Shown: piece after piece, positions 12,479-23,500 of the stretch
Position numbering within the stretch: the stretch's first letter is position 1
Layout: each line of letters opens with the position of its first letter
Assembly (NCBI RefSeq): GCF_021462225.1
Contig: NC_061816.1
Location: forward strand, 12,363,390 to 12,427,389
Source: Girardinichthys multiradiatus
Lineage: Eukaryota > Chordata > Actinopteri > Cyprinodontiformes > Goodeidae
DNA: 64,000 bases
Direction of reading: 5' to 3'
Position numbers and translations under genes: made by a program
The notes under the pieces: generated by a model
The model's database searches: none
The model's input: the letters and a program-made list of their open reading frames with translations, nothing else
What the model was told of the DNA's origin: nothing

Positions 12479-13802
12479 CAGTACAGACCAAAAGTTTGGA
12501 CACACCTTCTCATTCAGAGTTTTCTTTATTTTCATGACTATGAATATTGTAGCTTCACACTGAAGGCATCAAAACTATGAATTAACACGTGGAATTATAT
12601 ACTGAACAAAAAAGTGTGAAACAACTGAAAATATGTCTTATATTCTAGGTTCTTCAAAGTAGCCACCTTTTGCTTTGATTACTGCTCCACACACTCTTGG
12701 CCTTCTGTTGATGAGCTTCAAGAGGTAGTCACCTGAAATGGTTTTCCAACAGTCTTGAAGGAGTTCCCAGAGATGCTTAGCACTTGTTGGCCCGTTTGTC
12801 TTCACTCTGCGGTCCAGCTCACCCCAAACCATCTCGATTGGGTTCAGGTCCGGTGACTGTGGAGGCCAGGTCATCTGGCGCAGCACCCCATCACTCTCCT
12901 TGGTCAAATAGCCCTTACACAGCCTGGAGGTGTGTTTGGTGTCATTGTCCTGTTGAAAAATAAATGATGGTCCAACTAAACGCAAACCGGATGGAATAGC
13001 ATGCCGCTGCAAGATGCTGTGGTAGCCATGCTGGTTCAGTATGCCTTCAATTTTGAATAAATCCCCAACAGTGTCACCAGCAAAGCAACCCCACACCATC
13101 ACACCACCTCCTCCATGCTTCACGGTGGGAACCAGGCATGTAGAGTCCATCCGTTCACCTCTTCTGCGCCGCACAAAGACACGGTGGTTGGAACCAAAGA
13201 TCTCAAACTTGGACTCATCAGACCAAAGCACAGATTTCCACTGGTCTAATGTCCATTCCTTGTGTTCTTTAGCCCAAACAAGTCTCTTCTGCTTGTTGCC
13301 TGTCCTCAGCAGTGGTTTCCTAGCAGCTATTTTACCATGAAGGCCTGATTCACACAGTCTCCTCTTAACAGTTGTTCTAGAAATGTGTCTGCTGCTAGAA
13401 CTCTGTGTGGCATTGACCTGTTCTCTAATCTGAGCTGCTGTTAACCTGCGATTTCTGAGGCTGGTGACTCAGATGAACTTATCGTCCGCAGCAGAGGTGA
13501 CTCTTGGTCTTCCTTTCCTGGGGCGGTCCTCATGTGAGCCACTTTTTTGTAGCACTTGATGGTTTTTGCAACTGCACTTAGGGACACTTTCAAAGTTTTC
13601 CCAATTGTTCGGACTGACTGACCTTCATTTCTTAAAGTAATAATGGCCACTCGTTTTTTTTTTTACTTAGCTGCTTTTTTCTTGCCATAATACAAATTCT
13701 AACAGTCTATTCAGTAGGACTATCAGTCTTTATTTTCATTGTCATGAAAATAAAGACAACTCTTTGAATGAGAAGGTGTGTCCAAACATATGGTCTGTAC
13801 TG
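12479..13802 (-). mobile_element. DD38E-type Tc1-relative (Intruder-like), copy 1
   Basis: Terminal inverted repeats CAGTACAGACCAAAAGTTTG and its inverse (right end ATATGGTCTGTACTG) are flanked by TA at 12477-12478 and 13803-13804. The repeat continues for about 55 bp on each side ('cacaccttctcattca...tttcatgac'). The transposase lies on the minus strand. Compared with the second copy at 28298, the 5' untranslated part is shortened: a block between the ATG and the right repeat is missing. It sits inside the plus-strand Tc1 fossil, so it is younger. Confidence 0.93.
12638..13688 (-). pseudogene. DD38E-type transposase pseudogene, copy 1
   Basis: The start codon at 13688 reads MARKKQLSK. An 11-base A run, against 9 bases (AAAGAAAAA) in the second copy, then shifts the frame by two. 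The helix-turn-helix part (RNEGQSVRTIGKTLKVS) is readable at 13650-13560 in another frame. A second one-base shift near 13545 leads to an early stop at 13441. From about 13430 to 12638 the catalytic domain is open: WSDESKF (first Asp), QQDNDTKHTS (second Asp) and SPDLNPIE (Glu). There are 37 residues between the second Asp and the Glu because one lysine codon is missing relative to the other copy, which has 38. It ends EEPRI. All three acidic residues remain, but the N-terminal frameshifts inactivate it. Confidence 0.9.
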
Positions 13803-14169
13803 TATAGCCACAGATAATATGGAGTGATCAAAGCATATTTATGTGCTAGAATGGCCTAGTTCGTCGCTGTTTTGCAAGGAAGAAATGGCCAAGATTTCAT
13901 TCTCTAGGTGTACAAAGCTGGTAGAGAGACACCCTTAAAGACTTGCAGCTGTAACTGCAGGGAAAGGTTGTTTTGCAAGGTATTGACTCAAGGTGGCTAA
14001 ATCCAAATGCACACCACAAAGTTTTAGATTCATTTGTAAAGAAATTTAAAAAACATGTATCATTTTTTTCCACTTTACAATTATGCCCTACTTTCAGCTG
14101 GTCTATCACATAAAACTACAATAATATGAAAACAATTCAAGGGGTATTACTGCTGTTGCAAGGTCCATA

Positions 14170-16737
14170 AGATATAATAAATCATATAGTTTTCGTGTAT
14201 AATCAAGAAGTATTGAAGATACTGAAAATACTTTTAGACCTACTGTACTTTAACTGAGAAGTCTATTTGTTTTCTATATTTTCTAAAGTCAGAATCACTT
14301 TATCTGGTTGAACGGCTCTGTTCTGGGAGCTCTCTGCCCTTCAGTTCATACCTGCAAAGCCTGAGGCAAGGCAAACTGCACCAAAGACCCCCTGAGGTCC
14401 AGCACAAAGCAAGCAACTGTGACAACAGATCTGACATTGATTTAGTCAGAAGGCTGAAAAAGGAGGAGCTGGGGTGAAGGCAGGTTGTGAATTGTTTTTC
14501 GGAGAAAGCAGCATGGGTACAAAGCCCAAATAAGCTTAAATACAGCACCTTATGTTATAGTTCCCAGTCCTCTGCTTTCTCAAAAAACTATTAGCTGAGG
14601 TGAACCACACCTGAGATTATCTAATACTGAACTTAAAGTTTCAGCAATGAATAACCGTACTTTGCTCATTTTCAGTCAGGACCACCTAAGTGAAACATAT
14701 TTCCAAATGCAATAATCTATATTTAGTGGTACGAACCTAGACAGCCTACGGCAGGGAGAGCGTACCTCCTCAATCCTTCATGTATTTGCCAAGAAGGCCA
14801 GAGGCAGGGAGGAGATCAGCAAAAGAGCACTCTAGTGATTGTAAAAGGAAAACTTCACTGCCTCTCCTTGTGCTTACATGAAAATAAAAAGATAGCAACA
14901 GTGAACAAAAATGAAAGAACAAGATATCCTCCAGTGCAGAATGTGATTTACTCCTTAGCTTGTTCTGAGGAACTTCCTGCAGAATAACATATTTCAGGGA
15001 TGCAGATACTGGCCTCTTGTTTTAGGAGTAAAATGGGCCAGCTGATGCTAATCCCAATTTCAGGGTTTTGTAATTGTGTTGGAAGCTACTGAATGCTGGA
15101 CAAAGCTGACAAACAAGGACAACAGAAATGATCCAGACTCTCTTGTTGGATCATTGGTGGCCAGAACAGTTTATTTTTCTCCAAAGCTTACTATAAAGAA
15201 ACATCTAGAGAACAGAGAGTGTTCCCTCACAAATGTTTCATTGGGGGGAATAAAATGTTAAAGTCGCATATTTACGACCCAGTTGATCTGCTCCCCACAA
15301 TATAGTTGTGCAGTAGGACCAAATGCATACATATGGACACCCTTCACAAATTACAAGTGGAATGAAGGACTGTAGACAATGCCATAACAAACAACTAACT
15401 AAAAATACATCTGCAAATTGAAATGCTTAAGGAGATTTTAATTTACAGGCATTGTGGACAGATTTGATTTGATCAGAAGAGCCTTTAAAACCTTAATGTT
15501 TGAATTCTCTTAATGTCAACAAGCTGTAAAATACGTTTTATTTTATTTGTGATATTGTTTTAATCACTTCACCTCAGGGAGATAAAAATTGTTTCTATGA
15601 ACTTTGAAACCCTAAATAGTACAACCGGCTGGTCAAAGCTGACATCTCCATGACACGATGCATTGATGCAGTAAAAAATGAAATAGGAGCCTCGACCAAG
15701 AATTGAGTGCATATACAATACAATACATGGAAAGACCTTTCAGTAAGAGGTTACACACCAAATTAGGCTGTGGGATATTTTCACTTAAGTTGAATGCTAC
15801 ACGACCTTCTTATAATGAATTAACTGTGTATAGTCCAGGATGAATCCAGGCTAACTCCTGTTCCTAAGTTACTAATTTTAAACCAAGCATGAGTGCATGG
15901 TCTGGATCCCTAGAATATGCCTAACATTAAACTTTCTCATCTTTTATTAATTTAATCTTTATTAATTTATTTCAGCTCTTTTACGTATTTTTATGTTATA
16001 TATTTCAACAGGGACATGAACCACGTTTCAGCAACATTCAAACTTATTGAACTGTGGACACAAACTCACCTCCAGCTGTTTACCGACTCTTTTAATCAAG
16101 TTTTATTCATGTGGATTCCTCTGATAATCACTAATGTTTGTTTATCTTTGGCCTTACCACCAGTTTCCACAATAAAGAGGAATTAATCAGTTCAGCACAA
16201 GGAAAAAATACAATTACTGTCTCACCGGGTGATGTTCTGTGGCAATGGTTCAATGTAATTTTATGTAGAAGAGGAATAAAACAGTTAAGGCACAGGTAGG
16301 TCAGATAAAATACCAAAGCCTCAGAAATGACAAATTTCCAAGATGACACCGCAAGCTGAGCTGAATACTTAAAACGGCATTTAAGTCATCTTCTGTCTTG
16401 TATAATTGAGGCTGACACAACATTCTTTGGATTCTGTTTTATTTCTAAAGAGAGAACAAGTCCTGTTACAGCGGTGGCCTTAGGCTGCCAACATCAAAAA
16501 ATGTGACAGAAGAACTCTGGCTGCAGAGAATCCTTGGCACTGCGGAGCATCATTAAGTGAAACCTTGATCAGCTCTTTGTGCTGCTGAAACACAGCCACT
16601 GACAAGATGTTCTTATGTAAGGAAATAAAAGAGCAGTGGTTTGGTCCAATGAGACCATTATTTTTATAGTCAGTCCACTACTACTTACCAAAGCAAAAAA
16701 ATAAAAGTCCCTTTCTAACCATTTTTATCAGTGTAAC
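14170..16737. other. Non-coding stretch
   Basis: No gene, RNA or element terminus is seen. 14290-14560 is somewhat GC-richer, and its minus strand has an open frame of 82 codons without recognisable motifs. The rest is AT-rich unique-looking sequence. Confidence 0.4.
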
Positions 16738-17165
16738 CAGTGGTGATTGCTCTAAGACTGCAAGGGAAGCTCAGCTTCCCCTAAAATGTCAAATAATAAG
16801 TGATCAAATATATACTGTTGTGTGTACATGTTAATAGACTAAATATGCACTACAACGTGCTCAACCTTTGCTCAGAATCAGCTTCTTATCACTGGTAATG
16901 ATGCGGCTTTCCTCTCACTCATTCTCAGTGAACAGTTTAATAGCGACCCATAAATCCTGGGCTTTGTCCCACCCATCGGATGCTCAGCGTCTCTGCGGGT
17001 CTATGGGGCAGTGGGCTGGCCTTGGCTGGTCCGGACGCTCAGCTTCTGCATGATGATTGGATGATCTGTCTGAGGCTAAATCCCTTTTTGATTGACAGCA
17101 AAATGAGCGAATCAGCGATCTTGAAATTGAGCTTCCCCTCCTTGAAAGACCAGCATCCGCCACTG
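16738..17165. mobile_element. hAT-like non-autonomous element (MITE)
   Basis: The left end CAGTGGTGATTGCTCTAAG and the right end (AGACCAGCATCCGCCACTG) are imperfect inverted repeats. They continue inward to AGCTTCCCCT on both sides. The flanks are AGTGTAAC (16730-16737) and AGTATAAC (17166-17173), an 8-bp duplication with one mismatch, as expected for hAT transposition. At 428 bp with no transposase motif, it must have been moved by a protein made elsewhere. The interior is GC-rich and contains no convincing gene. Confidence 0.75.
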
Positions 17166-17219
17166 AGTATAACTGACAATAAGTGAAAACATAGAGTCTG
17201 ATTCTTCAAAAATGTCTTC

Positions 17220-17515
17220 ATATTCTCAGTAGCGGCTCCTAGGCTGTGAAAAAAAGCTCCCTCCGGACCTACGCTCTATCTCTGACCTGGGCCGTTTTAA
17301 ATCGAAACTTAAACTTTGTTACTTAGGAAGACTTTAAATATTCAGTAGTTTGGTGGCACTTTATTCCAGCGTATTGTTTTATTGCTGTTTCTGTTGTTGG
17401 TCATTTATTATTTTTCCTTTTCTCAAATGTTTTTCCTCTTTATGCATGCTTTGTAAAGCACTTTGGTTGCCTAGTTGGCAGTTTTGAAATGGCTATAAAA
17501 ATAAATAGAATAAAT
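17220..17515 (+). repeat. LINE 3' end
   Basis: It opens with a reading frame resembling the last codons of a LINE reverse-transcriptase protein ('SVAAPRLW' followed by a basic segment). A 3' untranslated stretch follows, including 'tgtaaagcactttggttgcc' and 'ggctataaaaataaataga'. It ends in AATAAATAAATA-type repeats just before 17520, a common LINE tail. The reverse-transcriptase body is absent, so this is a 5'-truncated copy lying between the MITE and the piggyBac-like element. Confidence 0.65.
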
Positions 17516-18075
17516 AAATAACATGGCAGTGGACTGGGGAAGTTTAAAGTGGCTTTATTTTAACCTGTTAAACCCGGCCGGCCCGCTGGCGGGCCGAAAA
17601 CAATGATGTTCATTTTTCGCCGTCTCTAAAAGTAGGTCGAACGCCGATTTTTTTTTCTTTTTCTAAACCCCTTGCAAGATGAGTCTTTAATGTTTCTAAA
17701 ACGAGTTGTCAACTTAATTTTTGACAAATACGTTCGGTTTTGCAGCAATTTAAAAACACAAGATGCCCTTTAAAGATTCACCGGAAGTTGCTGACTAAAC
17801 TGCAAAAACGCTACAGTAAAGACACATGTTGTTGCCACAATCCCACGGCTAGTATCATTGAAAACTGCAGATTCTCCCCTTTCCAACAGGGTATCAGTTG
17901 ACTTTGTGAGACATTTTCCGGTGACGCAATTTCCGTGCATAACGCAGGTAGTAAAATCCAGATTCACAGATGCTGTACGGTGTGTTTTACACACCACTTT
18001 AGATAACACTTGGCGAGTTGTTTTTGACATATCTTTCGGTGGTGATTTTTTTTCCCTTGAATGCCAATATTTTTA

Positions 18076-18651
18076 ATGGCACATAAGAGGAAATTGACAG
18101 TTTTTGAAGCTTTAGAACAACTTTGGAACAACAGTGCTGTTGAAATAGAAGAATCATCGGACAGCAGCGAGATTTCTGAAGAGGAGGAAGAAGAGGACTC
18201 TTTTCTTATGGACCCGGTACACGAGTCAGTTATGCTGTTACTTTATAATAAATAATAATTTTATACAAAACAATAAATTCTGAGACAATTTATTATCCTG
18301 TAATCGCAAAACTTTGCAAAAAACTATATCCCCATCCCCGCGTGCAGAACAAAGGGAAAACATTTACCTGAATGTGGAATTGGTTCAAGGAGTGTTATGA
18401 AGCTGTTACATCATTGATACTTTACCAAGACCACTTTACTGTTACAGCATTACAGACTATTTCTTTTTTTTTTTTTTTTTACGTTGTTTGGTTATTTTTG
18501 CGGTACAATAATAAATTATTTATTATCTTGTAATCAGAAAAAGAACAACCCTATTTCTGTATTTTTACAGCCAGGAGCAAGCAGGACCATCTGAAACTCA
18601 AAGGATCCAACCTCCCACCACTTTGCTTGAGCCTTTATCTTCTTCTTTGAG
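18076..18651 (+). pseudogene. piggyBac-like transposase N-terminal exons
   Basis: An ATG at 18076 (another in frame at 18061) opens MAHKRKLTVFEALEQLW. A very acidic serine/glutamate-rich stretch follows (SSDSSEISEEEEEED), as is usual at the N terminus of piggyBac-type transposases. The plain frame ends at 18253. However, a GTACAC donor candidate at 18217 and an acceptor candidate ending at 18574 (TTTTTACAGCCAG) would join 'FLMDP' in phase 0 to a second open block, EQAGPSETQRIQPPTTLL..., which ends at a GTGAGA donor at 18652. The downstream exon with the catalytic core is not found. The split structure is my inference. Confidence 0.55.
18461..18480 (+). repeat. Poly-T tract
   Basis: A 17-base T run ends at 18480, inside the putative intron of the piggyBac-like remnant. 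It could be a relic retrotransposon tail or simple replication slippage. Confidence 0.7.
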
Positions 18652-19240
18652 GTGAGACGTCTATTCTGCACACCATTGTAGTTACAAAATAAGCCTGATG
18701 TGTCATTACAGTGTTAGGGTTAGAGTTTTCAACATTTGTTTGCACAGTTTTTTATACATAACTGCTTTTTGCACATTTGTTGACATTGTTTTCCATTGAA
18801 AATTCTTGTTTTCAATAAAATCCAATTATTTGGAGATAAAACTATACAATTCAACTTGTTTTTTATTCATTATATTGATATTATGCTGTGCAAAATGATA
18901 TATTTTGGTGATACACAGGGTAAATGTCATGACCAAAGGCTATGTCATATGCAAAATGACTCCTACAATGGTGCTTTTATTTGACCAGATTCCCTTTTAA
19001 GAGGTGAAAAAAAACCTTCGGCGCAGTTTTGGCACATTTGGCTAAATTGTGCCGAAATCCCAGCTCCGCCTGCCACATTGCCCACAACCTTTTTGGAACA
19101 TAAATGCTTCAACTGATTCAGTCCAAATTTGCTGCAGTTATAGCCAAGATGTTGATGAATACAACCTGGGGGTTCTCCTAGGATTTCCAAAGGATTTTCA
19201 TGGTGTTTTACAATATTTATTTAGAAACAAATTAAGGCGA

Positions 19241-20331
19241 TGTCACGATGGGGTTTGTGGGTGGACCAAAGCGCAGAGAAGAGCTTGGCAGCAGCATATT
19301 GAATAGTCTTCAGCTTTATTCAAAAATTACAAAACGTAACAAAATCACTGCAGGAATTAACCAGAGTCGAAATCCAAAAACTTACAGGCTCTGCAGGAAC
19401 ATGGTACACATAGCATAGTCGAGGGTAGTGACCCGCGTTGTGAATGAAGGAACCAGCAAAGAACAATTAAACAAAACCAACTAATATACTGAGGAAGAAC
19501 AAGGCAGGTAATCAAAGGAACTAAGAACTGGTGTGACAAGGAGGCAGGGAGGCTGAGGAACAGGTGGAACTAATGCATAGACTAACGCATGGCGAAGGAA
19601 CTGATTAACAAATAAAGAGAAACACAGACCAAGCAAACTTATAGTCAAAGATAAATAATCAAAAGAAGCATAAGAAAACTAGAATAACCATGAACTAAAG
19701 GAAACAGAAGAACAACAACAACAACCTAAGACCTGGCAACCTAAATATAAACAAAGAACCCAAAAAGAGACCCAGATTACACAAGTAAACAAACCTAAAA
19801 CCACACTGACGGAAAAAACTGGAAACAAGCAGAGAACATGAGGACTAGAATAAATACAAGGAATGTGTAAACAATAACTAAAGCTGACATAACAGGAGGG
19901 AGGACTAGAACTATAGAAACTAAACATAAAGAACCATGCTAAAAGGGACTACAACTATAAAGGAACTAACACAGAAAAAGTAAGACTAATAAACTAGAAG
20001 AGTGCAAAGAGAACAAATACCTAACCATAAATAAACACAGAGATACTAAACGGGAAACTGAACTAGGAAATCCAAGGAAATCAGAGCACTACAATAATGA
20101 ATAATAATAATAATAACAACAACACAGAGAAAACCATACTAAGTCATAACTAAGAAAGCAACAATAACCAAAGGAGCAATGAATGAGGAGAGTGACAACA
20201 AACACTAGGAGGAAATAAACAATCAGGAGTAAGAGTAGGTAACCAAAACAACCACAACTACCAACATACTAAATATAAACATCTTAGATAAAAAAAAGTA
20301 ACTAAACACAAATAAAGTCCAAACCCTGACA
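19241..20331 (-). mobile_element. Solo LTR, minus orientation
   Basis: The segment starts TGTCACGATGGGG and ends AAACCCTGACA, so it has TG...CA ends with TGTCA/TGACA inverted tips. It is flanked by a perfect 5-bp duplication GGCGA (19236-19240 and 20332-20336). Read on the minus strand it begins TGTCAGGGTTTGGAC and has AATAAA at 19320-19315, about 75 bp from its 3' end, which is where a polyadenylation signal belongs. No internal retrotransposon genes are present, so it is a recombination product (solo LTR). A short AAT/AAC microsatellite lies at 20092-20125. It is probably Gypsy- or ERV-class; the class is not settled. Confidence 0.85.
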
Positions 20332-20562
20332 GGCGAGGGCCAAAAAATAGAAAGTTTTCTGTGTTTAATCATGAATAAATCAGACATAGTAACAGTTGCA
20401 ACAGTGGTTCCACTGGAAATATATTCATTTATGTCTTACCTTTACACAGGTACCAAAGGTTTGCCTGTAGTCCTTGTAGTTGTGGAGCTATACTTGATTT
20501 ATTTAAGGTATGTAATTTCAGGCAGAAATTGTTCTAAAACCCCTTAGGGCTCAACAGGTTAA

Positions 20563-23500
20563 TGTCATCTACAGATATAGGTGAACATTGCTGAAACGTC
20601 TTTGAAACATTCTAAAACATGTAGAAAACACTTTTTTTTGTGATAAATTTTAATATTTAAAGGTTAAAGCTGACAAGCTGACAAGTAAAAGGTTCTTGCA
20701 TAAACCATTCATTTTTATCTGGTGCTTTGTGTGCCTCCTCTCTGCTACCTCCCTGGGCAACTGCCCAAATGGCTTGTATAAAAACCACTCATGGTTGGTT
20801 CATGCCGTCCATGGATAACATCTTGCATGTGTTATAAAATATTCTTAAATCCGCATTTTCAATAAAGACGCACAGTAAAACCAATCGATGAATTGTATTA
20901 AAAAGAACTGGAATGAACACACTGAGATTAACAAAATATGAAACAAATAAAATGATTTGCAAAAAACAGAAGCTGAAAAATATTTTAAAGTGATACAATT
21001 GACAAAAAAAAAGGACAAAATGTAAATAAGTAAATAAGTCTTGCATGGCAAAAGATTTTCAGATTTTTATTTTACATATGGAAATGTGTGATCACATTCA
21101 GAATCATTGCTATTGTTTTGACAATGTGCATAAAAGTAACATTTCGACATGTTCAAATTAATCTGTTAAATAAGATATAGCAAGCTCTTTAGCATAAATT
21201 TTCAAACCAACTACAAATCTCCACATTCATGTCTTTAAAGACAGTTATTACAGCAGGTGAGGACCAGATCACTGGACTGAAACAGTCTAGGATAACGCTC
21301 ATGTTTTTCCTTTAAGGAGGCACTGTGTAACCAGCTGCAGTGCAGATTTATTCATTATCAATGCATCTGAGTTACATAAGAGGGGCTTTGGCCACATTTC
21401 CCCATCCTCCTGCAGCATTCATTACAAACTCAAAAAGGGATTGCTGGAAAACTAGGCCACTTTGAAGTTTAACATCTCTAAAGCACTAGCAATCTAGTTA
21501 GACCACATCTCCACAACAAGGTTTCCTCTAAAAACAGCTCTGGTAGGCATTCAAGTTTTTTGCCCCATACAGACTAAAAGCTAAGCTATTAAATGCATTC
21601 TCACAAGTATAGATTTTGTTATGGATTTAATTTTACCCCCCTAAAAAATAGGTGACAGAAAATCATGACTGCACATAAGGACAGAGGAACTACATATCCC
21701 CAGAGACATCAGCTGTTGACAAGAATCAGACACTTTTCAGCTTGATCTGGCCTGACTGATGACATGTCGGTTCACAACTCAAAGATCTGATCTTTTTCTG
21801 ATTGGGGAATGTGCACCATACGTTAAAGCTACTTGTTCAGGCTGTGTGGGTGCTGCCGTTACTTAGTAAAGAAGACCTAAAGTAAAAGTTAAGTAAAAGA
21901 AAGCCCTTAGATAAAAGGTGCTTTTAATAAAAGCAACACAGTCAGCAGATAATATCAAGGGTGGAAAATGCTGGATTTGGAAATGTTGGGAACCTTTTGG
22001 AAATCTGAATGAGGGTAGTAATGCCGGCCACAGTGATTGGTAATATAAGGTGCTAAAGACCTTATATTATATTATATTTCCCTTATGAATACTAATTATA
22101 AAGTGTCTTCGGTTTAAAATGTTAATAAAACATGGACTGCTTTCCCACATGAAGCATTCTCCTAATAATAATCAAAGACCATTCACAGCAGAAATCATGG
22201 AAAAAGCTGTCCCTATTTCATTTTATATTATGGATATTAAAGATAAATTCAAATCTGCTAAAATTGGTATAAACCAATAACAGGTTATAGCATTGTGTGG
22301 TATATTGGTGTAGCTGTAACTGTAACCATGGGAAGAAGCCAAACATAAGTGAGTAATTCAACAATGTGTTCATAATGTAGAATAAAGATGTAAATTCTTT
22401 GATGCAAGAAAAAAAAGGATATGTTAACAAAATTAATTATTTAACACACTATAACGTGCTACTAAGTCTTTCAATACAGTCAGTAGCTATTGCCCAGAGT
22501 CCCTTAACTGCTGTGGTTGGGCTTTCCACTGGCAAACAGTGCAGAAGACTTGGCTTGTAAAGTCAGTTCCCAGGTGTGAAGGTGTACAGCAATGAATGAG
22601 AACCAGAATGCTTCTGAGGAAAGGACAGGCTGAATACAAAGTTACAAGTCGGCCTCAAGAATCAATGACACACTGCTGGCCTTGCTATTCAGGGGATGTA
22701 AAAATACGACCCACACCGAGGCAAACCTACTGAACAGAAACTGACATGCTGTTTTTCTTGGTAATACACAGGACAAGGAAAATTGTCAAACCAGGAGCAG
22801 TAGACCTTCTGCAATAATCATGCAGAATAGTATCTGGAAGTTTTCTTGTTATAGGATTGCGCAGTATAACTGTAAGATCACACGTTGCAGGTTAAAGTAT
22901 ATAAAACCGATTTAAAGAAATTTCTACTTTCATTTCACAGTGATACTCTGTAGTATCACATCAAATTACAGGTGCCTTATCCAGTCAGCTGGCTCACCTC
23001 AGGCACTGCTTATCACTGTGAACTACTGTTTTAAAACTATAATAGTACTGTAAAGTGTGCAACAAGTCAGAAAAGAGCAATACCCACCGGAAGCTTTAAG
23101 AATATGACTCTGCTGCTAAAATCCAGGGTTAATCTGATATTTCTTATGTTGTCCTTTGTACTAAACACAGTACAAAACTCCTTCAGATTCTGTCAGTCTT
23201 TACCTGTGGGTATAGATATCAGCATTTGCTGGATGTGTGCACGTGCGGCAGAGACAGTTCAGCTTAGCATGAGACGATACAGGTAACTTATGCCTACACA
23301 TCTCCCCTTGCTTTAAACTTGATTAAGCCACCTTCAATCTTGCTTACTCCATAAGGATATTAATTGGAGGCTCAGGATTTCAACCCTTAAAACCATCTGT
23401 TTATCAGGTTTGTTTGTTTATCAACAGAAGATGCAACTTACAGAACCAGATTTGAACTCCGCTCTCTGACTTTCCTGCATGTAAGTAACTAAAAGAACAA

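Larger units (their letters stand above)
12020..13986 (+). pseudogene. Tc1-like transposase pseudogene, interrupted
   Basis: The frame opens with MRTKEHSR, the normal start of this Tc1 lineage. It is soon broken by frameshifts and by deletion of most of the paired helix-turn-helix region. The first catalytic aspartate segment is lost. The 'catggtgaaacatggtgatg' stretch at about 12299 corresponds to the VKHGGG motif, and CAGGATGACAGTAAACATAC at 12460 corresponds to the QQDNDPKHT motif. The insertion at 12479-13802 interrupts it exactly there. Beyond the insertion the C-terminal third resumes at 13805 and ends at a TGA at 13984. The SPDLNPIE segment has been deleted between about 13858 and 13870. 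Confidence 0.75.
11720..14167 (+). mobile_element. Tc1-like fossil element, host of a nested insertion
   Basis: The left end TAGTGCCTTGCAAAAGTATA follows a TA. The right end around 14140-14167 (CAAGGGGTATTACTGCTGTT, then GCAAGGTCC) is its inverted partner, also next to TA. The subterminal 'ttatgttgatagaccagcaca' and its inverse near 14099-14113 support one element. At TA 12477-12478, inside the transposase, a 1324-bp DD38E-type element has inserted on the opposite strand. Both flanks still match one continuous ancestral sequence across that TA, so the insertion is precise. Confidence 0.85.
17564..20558 (+). mobile_element. piggyBac-like element, non-autonomous, with nested LTR
   Basis: It is bounded by TTAA on both sides (17560-17563 and 20559-20562), the piggyBac target duplication. 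The termini are CCTGTTAAACCC on the left and GGGCTCAACAGG on the right, an inverted pair with two mismatches. A GC palindrome (GGCCGGCCCGCTGGCGGGCC) follows the left end. A solo LTR of 1091 bp has inserted at 19241, so the element was originally about 1.9 kb. Only N-terminal coding remnants are present (18076-18651). The catalytic DDE domain is missing, so the copy is non-autonomous. Confidence 0.8.

Noticed and set aside
13041..13340. 99-codon plus-strand frame, repeated at 28867-29166
   Set aside because: Its near-identity in two places comes from the antisense strand of the DD38E-type transposase.
17570..17600. GC palindrome as a transcription terminator
   Set aside because: It lies at the end of a piggyBac-like element in a eukaryotic genome; subterminal palindromes are common there.
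20092..20125. Short regular repeats as a CRISPR array
   Set aside because: They are an AAT/AAC microsatellite with no spacers, and the genome is vertebrate.
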